Made by a program: the position numbers and the translations under genes. DNA of 64,000 nucleotides from Paenibacillus sp. Root52 (GTDB taxonomy: Bacteria; Bacillota; Bacilli; Paenibacillales; Paenibacillaceae). Each line of letters begins with the position of its first letter. Within the stretch, counting starts at the first letter, position 1. The DNA lies in NCBI RefSeq assembly GCF_001426865.1, contig NZ_LMFO01000012.1:626172-690171 (forward strand), read 5' to 3'. The notes beneath the pieces are model-generated. The model searched no databases, was not told where the DNA came from, and was given only the letters and a program-made list of their open reading frames with translations. Below are positions 26,785-35,839 of the stretch, in pieces.

Positions 26785-28413
26785 ATGCCTGTGTCGAAAC
26801 AGGTTGAGGGCACGCTGTTCTTTTCGGCATTTATGTTCCGGTTTGGTAGTATAGAGCAGCGTAAGGAGCAACCTGAACAAAGGATGCTGGAGAAGGATTG
26901 CCGAAAACATACATTTTTGATTTGTGAGGAAGGCACCGGACGTCTTTACATTGGTCACAAGCAGTATGTATTTTCATCCGGAAGGATCTATCCCCTGGCT
27001 CCAGGCGAGAGCTATCAGATTGAACATGATGATAAGGTAGCTTTACAGTATGTGGTGGTTGAATATGATGTATTTCATGTGTTAACAGATGATCCTGAAT
27101 TATACACGCGTTCATTATTTGAGCACCGTAACAAGCTGGGAGGTTATGCATACGCTCAGTTGAGCGGGATTCTAGAATCCATGCTTCCTATGCGTGAATA
27201 TCATACATACAGCGAATATGCTGGGTTGAATGTGCAATTTCAGAAACTAATGGGGATGATGATTAACAGATATACTTCATTGGAGACGGAACTGAGTCCA
27301 GAAGGAAAAGTAAACAGTACGATAAAGTATGTGGACGAACATTATGCCGAGGAGATCACTGTACAAAAACTTGCAAAGCTAGCAGGGCTGCGGTCTGCTC
27401 AATACACGACGTTGTTTAGACAGCTCACAGGGCGTAAGCCACTGGATTATGTGAATCATGTGCGAATCCAAATCGCCAAAGAATGGCTAGGCAAATCCGA
27501 TGAACCACTCAGAGACATTGCAAGCAGGGTTGGTTTTAAGGATGAATACTATTTCAGCAGACGTTTTCGCCAATCAACAGGTTTCGCTCCACGCCAATAT
27601 GACCGATCTCTTCAGCGTCAGACACTTGTTCAAGACTTCTCTTCTCATGATGTGAACATTCCAGCCGTTCCTGAACGCATTATGTATTACGGGGAATCGG
27701 CAGGAGATATGTTGATCATGGATCTTCCGATTCTGAATCAACGAGCATATGATGCGGTGCAGCCGATGAATGTGGAAGAAACCGTGGAGATGAAACCGGA
27801 CTTAATTATTTTTGACAGCAGCGATGAACAGCAATTTGAACAATTCTCTCGGATTGCACCGACACTTGCGTATAACTCTCATGCGACGCTAACCGATCGT
27901 ATCCACATGATCGGAAGTTGGTTTGGTAAATTTACTGAGGCAGAGCAATGGTGGTTGACGTATACCGAAAATGAGATGAAAATGTGGCAAAAGCTCCAGG
28001 CATTCATTCAACCAGGGGAAACCGCTTCTGTTTTTGTCTATCATCGTGGTGCGCGATTATTCGTGATGGGTAACATTGGACTTGCTCCGATGTTATATCA
28101 CCCCCTGGGATTCAAGCCAGTTGCGAAAATACAGGAAGCGTTGGCTGCAGGCAGAGCCTATAAAGAAATTGCTGCTGAGGCGTTGCACCAATATGCAGGA
28201 GACCGTGTTTTTCTTATGTTACCTGAAGATCCCATTGCAAGACAGGCGACGGAAGCTTTAATGCAGAGTGCTGCTTGGCAAGGGCTGAACGCAGTGAAAA
28301 ATGGTCACGTATATCTGCTTGAAGAAACGATATGGAACTTGGGTGATGCACTAACCCGTATGAATCTACTAAACCTACTGCCAGAACTGTTAAGTCGGCG
28401 TTCTGATAGGTAG
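26785..28413 (+). CDS. AraC-family regulator with siderophore-binding-protein-like domain (Btr-like)
   Basis: About 542 residues in three parts: an N-terminal cupin-like sensing domain, an AraC double helix-turn-helix (about 180-275; VQKLAKLAGLRSAQYTTLF and IASRVGFKDEYYFSRRFRQ), and a C-terminal periplasmic-binding-protein-like domain (about 280-540) with no signal peptide, hence cytosolic. B. subtilis Btr (YbbB) has this layout and activates siderophore uptake on binding ferric siderophore. The C-terminal domain matches the adjacent lipoprotein: MKPDLIIFDSSDEQQFEQ versus LNPDLIIFSNSDENQYEA, and ARLFVMGNIGLAPMLY versus NRLFVMAGAGLPQLLY. Start at ATG 26785, behind GAGGTGA; an ATG at 26758 is in frame. 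Confidence 0.9.
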   Translation: MPVSKQVEGTLFFSAFMFRFGSIEQRKEQPEQRMLEKDCRKHTFLICEEGTGRLYIGHKQYVFSSGRIYPLAPGESYQIEHDDKVALQYVVVEYDVFHVLTDDPELYTRSLFEHRNKLGGYAYAQLSGILESMLPMREYHTYSEYAGLNVQFQKLMGMMINRYTSLETELSPEGKVNSTIKYVDEHYAEEITVQKLAKLAGLRSAQYTTLFRQLTGRKPLDYVNHVRIQIAKEWLGKSDEPLRDIASRVGFKDEYYFSRRFRQSTGFAPRQYDRSLQRQTLVQDFSSHDVNIPAVPERIMYYGESAGDMLIMDLPILNQRAYDAVQPMNVEETVEMKPDLIIFDSSDEQQFEQFSRIAPTLAYNSHATLTDRIHMIGSWFGKFTEAEQWWLTYTENEMKMWQKLQAFIQPGETASVFVYHRGARLFVMGNIGLAPMLYHPLGFKPVAKIQEALAAGRAYKEIAAEALHQYAGDRVFLMLPEDPIARQATEALMQSAAWQGLNAVKNGHVYLLEETIWNLGDALTRMNLLNLLPELLSRRSDR

Positions 28414-28421
28414 TCAAAAAC

Positions 28422-28446
28422 GGACTTTTTGAACAACCTCTAAAAG
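28422..28446 (+). repeat. Fragment of the dispersed intergenic repeat
   Basis: Carries GGACTTTTTGAACAACCTCT, the same end sequence as the copy at 42277-42297 and close to 23529-23539. It starts 8 bases after the regulator stop. Confidence 0.5.
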
Positions 28447-28513
28447 TGCACTTGCAGACGTCAGGATGATCAAGCTATGATATCCAATATTACATTTCGG
28501 AGGAGCGCTAGTC

Positions 28514-29332
28514 ATGACACAACAACAAGGAGAAATGCGAGTAGCCTTGATACAAGCTGATATTCAATTAGGAGATCCTGAGGCTAATCATCAACATATG
28601 CAATCATTGCTTGAGCGAGCAGTGGAACAATATCCTGATCTGGGCTTGGCTGTATTGCCTGAGATGTGGAATACAGGCTACGCCTTGGAGCAAATTCATG
28701 AGCTGGCTGACCCGGAAGGGGAATATTCACGAGCGTGGTTATCTGCTTTTGCTAAAAAGCATCAAATCTCGATTGTTGGTGGTTCCATTGCTGAGAAACG
28801 CAATAACCAAATTTACAATACGATGTATGCTTATGATCGGGAAGGTCGTGAGGTAACACGTTACGATAAACTGCATTTATTCCGATTAATGGATGAAGAA
28901 AAGTATTTGCAGCCTGGAGCAGAGCCGGAAATTTTTGAATTGGAAAATGGTCTTACGGCAGGGGCTTCCATCTGTTATGATATCCGCTTTCCGGAACTCG
29001 CGCGGACGTTAGCTCTGAATGGGGCCAAAGCTCTGATCGTACCAGCTGAATGGCCAAAACCCCGCCTGCATCACTGGCGCACACTTCTGACGGCTAGAGC
29101 CATCGAGAATCAGATGTATGTGATCGCATGTAATCGTGTAGGACTAGGAGGAGACACAGAATTCTTCGGGCATTCTCTCATTATCGACCCTTGGGGGGAG
29201 ATTGTAGCTGAGGGCGGAGAAGGGGAGGAGATCGTAACGGGAATGATTCGTCCTTCCTTGGTGGATGAAGTTCGTGGACGTATTCCGGTATTTGAGGATC
29301 GGAGACCGGGACTTTACTTTGGTGAAAAATAA
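28514..29332 (+). CDS. mtnU: Carbon-nitrogen hydrolase, probable omega-amidase MtnU
   Basis: Nitrilase-superfamily enzyme of 272 residues with the Glu-Lys-Cys triad: LAVLPEMWNTGYAL (Glu), RYDKLHLFRLMDEE (Lys) and GASICYDIRFPELAR (Cys). It follows the sequence pattern I recall for B. subtilis YkrU/MtnU closely, including VPAEWPKPRLHHW and FGHSLIIDPWGEIVAEGG. MtnU-type omega-amidases hydrolyse the oxo-acid amides left by glutamine-dependent transamination in methionine salvage, so it should work with the aminotransferase at 24-25 kb, which lies across the iron locus. Ribosome binding site GGAGGAGCG before ATG 28514. A general omega-amidase or carbamoylputrescine-type role is the alternative. 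Confidence 0.8.
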   Translation: MTQQQGEMRVALIQADIQLGDPEANHQHMQSLLERAVEQYPDLGLAVLPEMWNTGYALEQIHELADPEGEYSRAWLSAFAKKHQISIVGGSIAEKRNNQIYNTMYAYDREGREVTRYDKLHLFRLMDEEKYLQPGAEPEIFELENGLTAGASICYDIRFPELARTLALNGAKALIVPAEWPKPRLHHWRTLLTARAIENQMYVIACNRVGLGGDTEFFGHSLIIDPWGEIVAEGGEGEEIVTGMIRPSLVDEVRGRIPVFEDRRPGLYFGEK

Positions 29333-29414
29333 ATAAAATATTGGGAATAAGTGTTTATCCTCTCAGTGGACGGGTAATGATAACTATCCCGTCACCAAGG
29401 AGGATGATCAATCA

Positions 29415-29600
29415 ATGGACAACCATGTGAAAGATACGCTCAGGAGACTGGAACAGGATAACACAAGGGTAGATCACTTAAGACAATTCTTAGAGAATGG
29501 TGCAGGAGGGCTATCACCCCCTGAACAAGGAACGCCAGATGAAGGACGTCTGATGAATCAGCAGAACAGGCTGACGAGTGATCGTAATTTACGTAAATAA
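29415..29600 (+). CDS. Small hydrophilic protein of unknown function
   Basis: A 61-residue protein with a very strong AAGGAGGATG ribosome binding site at 29397-29406, which is the main evidence that it is real. The N-terminal half is a charged helix (DNHVKDTLRRLEQDNTRVDH), the rest is Pro, Gly and Gln rich and probably disordered. No membrane segment or cysteine. It follows mtnU by 82 bases and may share its transcript, ending at the terminator at 29745-29781. Family not recognised. Confidence 0.6.
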   Translation: MDNHVKDTLRRLEQDNTRVDHLRQFLENGAGGLSPPEQGTPDEGRLMNQQNRLTSDRNLRK

Positions 29601-29744
29601 ACTGTCAGATCGAAACGACCTATGTACGTTTCTACGTTAACTTAGATGATTAAACAATAAACGTGTGAAACATTGTGCTCGAACAGTGCAACACGCTCGA
29701 ATAACTTGAAGAATGTCTTGCTGTAATAGGCAAGCGCTGTATGA

Positions 29745-29781
29745 AATAAAAGGGAAGACCCTAGGGTCTTCCCTTTTATTT
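29745..29781. terminator. Bidirectional terminator between the small gene and the LysR gene
   Basis: AAATAAAAGGGAAGACCC and GGGTCTTCCCTTTTATTT form a near-perfect palindrome with flanking A- and T-runs, serving both converging genes. Confidence 0.9.
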
Positions 29782-29833
29782 GTCTTGAGTAAAGTGTAAG
29801 TCAACGCAGCACTGTACTTCGAATGATATATGT

Positions 29834-30763
29834 CTAATGATCATCTTCAGACAGCTTCGCAACCGTCTGCTTGAAGGTGTGGATGAAGGCTTCAGCCGCT
29901 TTGGATAATACTCGTCCCTGACGATACGCAACAACTAAAGTACGGCTCGGTACAGGCTCAGCCAAAGGCACATATACCGGTACAAATTCACTGCGAGGTG
30001 CTCGTGCGATAAAGCGCGGAACCAGAGTAATACCCATGCCTGTGGCTACTAGGGATTGTACGGTTTCAATGTTATTGCTCTCGAACACGACATTGGGATC
30101 AAAACCAGCCTGCTCACAGAGGTCAAAGGTTAGTTTGCGGAAACCTTGTCCTTTCTTCAAGACAACAAAAGACTCTTCACGAAGCTCCTCCATCCTTACG
30201 GGAATGGGATTGGTAGGATCACCTCGCTGTGCTAATGGATGCGTTGGAGGCACGGCCAAATCAATTCGTTCTTCACCGATTACAACATAGGATAGACTTG
30301 GTTCTTGTAGCGGAAGGGATAACAAGCTAAGATCGGCTTTGCCGCTTGCCGTTAGTTTCTCTAGCGTAAGACCCGAGTCCTCCAGCAACGTTACTTCAAT
30401 CTCAGGATAAGTTTGTTGAAATGCAGGCAGAACATGCGGTAGTAGATGGGAGCCGGTAATTGGCATACTGCCTACAACGACTTTGCCTTTACGAAGTTGT
30501 GAAATGTCTGACATTTCCTGTCTGAGCAACTCAACCGCATCCACGATTTTCTGAGCCTGTTCAACAAAGGTAACACCAGCATGGGTCAATTCCACTGTGC
30601 TCGTATTTCGTTGAAAAAGGAGCACGCCCAATTCTTTTTCTAATTTGGATAATTGCTGGCTTAACGAAGGTTGTGCGATATGTAGCTTCTCTGCTGCACG
30701 GGAAAAATTACGTTCTGCCGCAATCTGCAACGTATATTGGAGCTGTCTAAATTCCATCGTCAT
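29834..30763 (-). CDS. LysR-family transcriptional regulator
   Basis: A 309-residue LysR protein: N-terminal winged helix (MEFRQLQYTLQIAAERNFS, then AAEKLHIAQPSLSQQLSKLE) and a two-lobe effector domain (KVVVGSMPITGSHLLPHVLP; GMGITLVPRF). Start at ATG 30763 behind AAAGGA. It is transcribed away from leuCD with about 320 bases between, so leuCD is a candidate target along with its own promoter. The effector is unknown. Resembles the CysL/CidR/AlsR region of the family only in general terms. Confidence 0.9.
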   Translation of the reverse strand: MTMEFRQLQYTLQIAAERNFSRAAEKLHIAQPSLSQQLSKLEKELGVLLFQRNTSTVELTHAGVTFVEQAQKIVDAVELLRQEMSDISQLRKGKVVVGSMPITGSHLLPHVLPAFQQTYPEIEVTLLEDSGLTLEKLTASGKADLSLLSLPLQEPSLSYVVIGEERIDLAVPPTHPLAQRGDPTNPIPVRMEELREESFVVLKKGQGFRKLTFDLCEQAGFDPNVVFESNNIETVQSLVATGMGITLVPRFIARAPRSEFVPVYVPLAEPVPSRTLVVAYRQGRVLSKAAEAFIHTFKQTVAKLSEDDH

Positions 30764-30834
30764 TGGTCATTCCTTTCATCATTGCCACTATTATATCACC
30801 CTCAAGTCGTTTAATCCTTTTTTGCTAAAATACA

Positions 30835-30891
30835 TTGACACAATCCGTTTAGAAACGTAGTATAGGGTTATGATAATGATAATTGTTATCA
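30835..30891 (+). promoter_or_regulatory. leuCD promoter with strong Fur box
   Basis: Perfect TTGACA at 30835-30840, 17-base spacer, TAGTAT at 30858-30863. Overlapping the expected start point is TGATAATGATAATTGTTATCA (30871-30891), 17 of 19 matches to the Fur consensus with a perfect TGATAA/TTATCA dyad. Fur binding here should block transcription. Confidence 0.75.
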
Positions 30892-30895
30892 ATTG

Positions 30896-30931
30896 AAACC
30901 TCTGCTGAGAGCAGTGGTTTATTTGGTTTTT
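30896..30931 (+). terminator. Terminator-like hairpin in the leuCD leader
   Basis: AAACC-CTGCT (30896-30906) pairs with AGCAG-GGTTT (30910-30920) around a 3-base loop, with a T/T bulge, followed by ATTTGGTTTTT. It lies about 150 bases before leuC, so it could attenuate leuCD or end a very short Fur-controlled transcript. Confidence 0.5.
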
Positions 30932-31083
30932 CCTCGTTATAGGTTAATCCTATTACATCTATAGATATTATATCTTGGAACAATGAATGGACGAGTGATA
31001 TATTTATGTCATTCAAGAGCTTCACTGATGTGGACGAAACAAGAGGCTCTTCCAAGGAACGAACTTATAATGAGGTGAAAATG

Positions 31084-32505
<1,422 letters not shown>

Positions 32506-32535
32506 TTGTAACGAATAGAAGGGAGAACGGATCAT

Positions 32536-33138
32536 ATGGAAGCTTTCAAAACACTGCAAGGCATCGTTGCACCGGTTGACCGGGTCAATGTAGATACAGA
32601 CGCAATTATTCCTAAACAATTTTTGAAACGGATTGAACGCACTGGATTTGGACAATTTTTGTTCTACGAATGGCGTTTTGACGAAGAGGGCAACAACATT
32701 CCTTCTTTCGAAATGAACAAAGCACGTTATGAAGGGGCATCAGTTCTGATCTCTCGCGCTAACTTTGGCTGTGGATCTTCTCGTGAACACGCACCATGGG
32801 CGATCATGGACTACGGATTCCGTTGTGTGATTGCACCATCTTTTGCGGATATCTTCTATAACAACTGCTTCAAAAACGGAATTTTGCCGATCAAGTTGTC
32901 AGAAGAACAGGTGGAAGATCTGTTCCAACGCACTGCAACTCATGATGGCTACGAATTGAATGTAAGTCTTGAAAACAAAACGATTACAGATGCACACGGG
33001 TTGCGTATTGAGTTTGACCTGGATGAGCACCGTCGTCAGTTCCTATTGCAAGGACTGGATGATATCGGTTTGACACTTCAACATGACGATGAAATTACAG
33101 CATATGAGCAACGCCATGCGGCAAAATTGTTTGGTTAA
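32536..33138 (+). CDS. leuD: 3-isopropylmalate dehydratase small subunit
   Basis: The swivel-domain partner of LeuC. The 200 residues show the family motifs VDTDAIIPKQFLK near residue 20, ISRANFGCGSSREHAPWAI, and IAPSFADIFYNNCFKNGILP. Start ATG 32551 in family terms would be too short; ATG 32536, behind AAGGGAG, gives the usual length. leuA and leuB are not in the window, so the leucine genes are split on this genome. A strong terminator follows. Confidence 0.96.
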   Translation: MEAFKTLQGIVAPVDRVNVDTDAIIPKQFLKRIERTGFGQFLFYEWRFDEEGNNIPSFEMNKARYEGASVLISRANFGCGSSREHAPWAIMDYGFRCVIAPSFADIFYNNCFKNGILPIKLSEEQVEDLFQRTATHDGYELNVSLENKTITDAHGLRIEFDLDEHRRQFLLQGLDDIGLTLQHDDEITAYEQRHAAKLFG

Positions 33139-33157
33139 TTGCTAAAATAATAAGAGT

Positions 33158-33215
33158 AAAAGCTTCTGATTCACAGTATGGACCTGGTTCCAGTCTGTGA
33201 TTCAGAAGCTTTTTT
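33158..33215 (+). terminator. Intrinsic terminator after leuD
   Basis: AAAAGCTTCTGATTCACAG pairs with CTGTGATTCAGAAGCTTTT around a loop of about 16 bases, then TT-rich sequence. Confidence 0.92.
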
Positions 33216-33261
33216 CATTTCAGCATATGTTGATCGATTGCTACTATCATTCATCGAGCTC

Positions 33262-33831
33262 TTATACGTAAAATACGGAGTCTTTCTTGGCCGAATATTG
33301 TAACACATATGCTGTATCACAGTTCATGGCTCTCGATGCGATTTTGACCTGAGTGTAATCCAATCTTGTTTCTCTAAGTACACGCTTGACGGCTTGAATG
33401 CCGAGCTTCTCATCTACAACATGGCAGTATATGTTCAAGGCGTATTGTATTACCGGATTGCTGGTCTTGCCCATATCGAAGCCGTCTATGAATCCTAGAC
33501 CTCTCCAGCCCAGCTCACTTGTTAATACCTCCATTACTTTATCCTTAAGCCATAGATCACGTTTGCTCCCTGATATGCTCTTCATAGGATATTGGATGAT
33601 TAAGATGACAGCCTCTTGCTTGGAAGCTTCTTCATAGCCTTGACTAGTATACCGTGATAGAAAATCACGTTTGAATTCGTTTGTATGATGATATTCCGCG
33701 GGAAAATCAATTCGACTTGTTGTGCCTAACGTGCCAACGGTTCCAGCATGTTCGACAAGCTGTCCATCTTCGATCCAGTATTCTGCGTACAGTAGTTTAC
33801 CATCCGGTTTCTTCTTATATAAAGTAAACAC
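33262..33831 (-). CDS. Hypothetical protein, WGR-like N-terminus
   Basis: A 189-residue soluble protein starting at GTG 33831, 6 bases behind GGAGGT. The first 40 residues (MFTLYKKKPDGKLLYAEYWI, then VEHAGTVGTLGTTSRID) resemble the start of WGR-type domains, though the Trp-Gly-Arg core itself is not seen. The middle and end (ELGWRGLGFIDGFDMGKTSN and ALNIYCHVVDEKLGIQAVKR) are unlike anything I can name. No signal peptide or membrane segment. It stands alone between leuCD and the amidase genes on the opposite strand. Function unknown. Confidence 0.7.
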   Translation of the reverse strand: MFTLYKKKPDGKLLYAEYWIEDGQLVEHAGTVGTLGTTSRIDFPAEYHHTNEFKRDFLSRYTSQGYEEASKQEAVILIIQYPMKSISGSKRDLWLKDKVMEVLTSELGWRGLGFIDGFDMGKTSNPVIQYALNIYCHVVDEKLGIQAVKRVLRETRLDYTQVKIASRAMNCDTAYVLQYSAKKDSVFYV

Positions 33832-34169
33832 GCCATACCTCCATGTGCATAGATTGTAATTGTAATATCTTAGACCTCGTGACCTATTTGAAGTTCCATA
33901 ATATGTATAATCAAAGTTACCTCATTAAAAGTGCTAACGTCAATACAAACACGATTGATAGATTCTACATTCACAAATAAAAAAACATCTACCGACGTTT
34001 ATTCTTTTTCGCCATATTTCCGACCAATTATGACAACGTTGTAACCGGAATATGACAGGATATCTGATAAACTGGTTAGTAGATTATGGAAGGCTACATA
34101 ACGTAAGACAAGTGCTTGTACCTAGAGATATTGGAAATCTCAACAGACCAACAGAATGGTGGATGATGT
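33832..34169. other. Non-coding stretch between the WGR-like gene and the first amidase
   Basis: Must hold the divergent start signals of both neighbours. A/T rich; I see no clean terminator, riboswitch signature or Fur-type dyad, and no promoter with both hexamers convincingly spaced. Confidence 0.5.
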
Positions 34170-35585
34170 ATGAGAAAATGGTCGGCAGTCTTTGTATTTA
34201 TTTTATTCCTTTGCGTATTTCCTACAATGGTACATGCTGACACGCCTCCTTCCATCGTACTGGACGGTGTAACGATTGAGCAGCAAACGGGAGCTCCTGC
34301 TGAAAATACGGGCAAGACAGTGATGGTTCCCATCCGAGTGGTGTCCGAAAATTTGGGCTATGAAGTGAAGTGGGAGAAAGCAACGCAGACGGTTAGTGTG
34401 CTAAAAGGAGCAAGAAGTATTCAGATGGTTGCTGGGCAAGAGGAAGCCACTGTTAATGGAACCAAAGTAAGCTTGGATGCGCCTCCTTTAATCAGACAAG
34501 GAACGACTTTAGTTCCGTTGCGCTTTGTTGGTGAGGGCATGGGTCTAAATGTAGGTTGGGACAATGGAACCAAGACCGTAAGCCTATCTAGCCTTCCTCC
34601 GGTAGTAGAAGTAGATAACGAGGAAGATTTGATAGAAACACCTGTATCGGTCAATCTTTCAGAGCTAAATAGCATTAACTTTAGCGGAAATCAGCTTAGT
34701 TTGGAAACCAACGGAAACATCACTCCGAAGCTGTCCACGCTTACGAATCCGGATCGTATCATTGTAGATTTGCCGGGAACTACATTCTCACAACAATTTA
34801 TTCAAGGACAAGCTTCCAAGCCAGATGGAAGTGGCAGTTTTCTAGTCACGGACTCCGCATTTGTTACCCAGATTCGGTATGCTAACTTTAGCAATTCTCC
34901 CGCTACTGTGCGAGTTGTCTTTGACTTAAGTCATGTCGCTACTGCGAAGTGGTCACAGGGAGACAATCAAAAGATACTCATCGATCTTACCCCGAGTGGT
35001 GGAGAGACAACAATCACTCCGCCTCCTGCTGTGCAAGTTCCTAACGGGACAAAGGTCGTTATCATTGATCCAGGGCATGGAGGAAGACAGTCTGGAGCGG
35101 TTAGTGTGACAGGCAAATATGAAAAGGACTTTAATCTGGCTGTAGGACTCAAAGTACAAGCACTACTCCAGCCCTATACGGACATTCAGACTGTCATTAC
35201 ACGGAAGGATGATACGGAACTGTCCTTGCAGCAGCGTGTTGATTTAGCTGAAATGAATCATGCTGATGTTTTTGTGTCCATTCACGGTAATAAATTTACG
35301 ACACCTGTGCCTAATGGGGTAGAAACGCTGTACACTCGCTCAGAGAGCAAGGAGTTGGCGGATATCCTTCATAAATATGTACTGCCTATTACGGGACTTA
35401 AGGATCGTGGCATTAAGACGGCAAGTTTGCACGTGACGAGGGAAACAACAATGCCAGCCGTTCTTCTAGAGCTTGGATTTTTAAGTAATGAATCGGATGA
35501 AGCGATAATGTTCACCGAAGATTATCAGAACAAATGTGCACAAGCCATCGTCGATGGAATAGTAGAATTTTTGAACAAAGATTGA
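34170..35585 (+). CDS. N-acetylmuramoyl-L-alanine amidase with CuAO-like and AMIN domains (copy 1)
   Basis: Secreted zinc amidase that cuts the bond between muramic acid and the stem peptide. 471 residues: signal peptide (1-23, cleavage near VHA-DTP), copper-amine-oxidase-like N-terminal domain (about 25-150; VMVPIRVVSENLGYEV, TTLVPLRFVGEGMGL), AMIN domain (about 165-285), and Amidase_3 domain (about 295-470). Zinc and catalytic residues: His in IIDPGHGGRQSG, Glu in KYEKDFNLAV, His in FVSIHGNK and Glu in AVLLELGFLSN. The copper-oxidase-like domain is thought to bind the wall, not copper. Closely related to the next gene, so the pair arose by tandem duplication. Likely acts in cell separation or sporulation. 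Confidence 0.93.
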   Translation: MRKWSAVFVFILFLCVFPTMVHADTPPSIVLDGVTIEQQTGAPAENTGKTVMVPIRVVSENLGYEVKWEKATQTVSVLKGARSIQMVAGQEEATVNGTKVSLDAPPLIRQGTTLVPLRFVGEGMGLNVGWDNGTKTVSLSSLPPVVEVDNEEDLIETPVSVNLSELNSINFSGNQLSLETNGNITPKLSTLTNPDRIIVDLPGTTFSQQFIQGQASKPDGSGSFLVTDSAFVTQIRYANFSNSPATVRVVFDLSHVATAKWSQGDNQKILIDLTPSGGETTITPPPAVQVPNGTKVVIIDPGHGGRQSGAVSVTGKYEKDFNLAVGLKVQALLQPYTDIQTVITRKDDTELSLQQRVDLAEMNHADVFVSIHGNKFTTPVPNGVETLYTRSESKELADILHKYVLPITGLKDRGIKTASLHVTRETTMPAVLLELGFLSNESDEAIMFTEDYQNKCAQAIVDGIVEFLNKD

Positions 35586-35786
35586 AATAGTCGTAATTCT
35601 AATGATTAGGCCAGTTCGTTGTTTCAAGATGCATAGTTGTGAATAATGGGAAATTAAAACCATAAAAATGTAGAAAAAGCTTGATTTAACAACGTTTTTT
35701 TTTCAGTGATGATGGAATATATTCGCAACTTTTGCGTGTTGGAGGCGTCTAATAGGTGTCTGGTAATGCCCAAGTAGTCAGTCAGA

Positions 35787-35800
35787 GCTGAAATTCCGCA
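35787..35800 (+). promoter_or_regulatory. 14-base motif shared by two envelope genes
   Basis: GCTGAAATTCCGCA lies about 40 bases before the second amidase. The same 14 bases occur in the opposite direction at 38006-38019, before the SLH gene. May be a protein or RNA element; role unknown. Confidence 0.4.
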
Positions 35801-35839
35801 ACGTGTGGCAAAAAAATATGAGAATGGTAGGGGTGAAGG

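Noticed and set aside
31006..31083. N-terminal extension of LeuC from ATG 31006
   Set aside because: No ribosome binding site, residues foreign to LeuC, and a good GAGGTGA site before ATG 31084.
35570..35585. TTTTTGAACAAAG at the end of the first amidase as another repeat copy
   Set aside because: It is inside coding sequence and lacks the rest of the end motif; probably chance.
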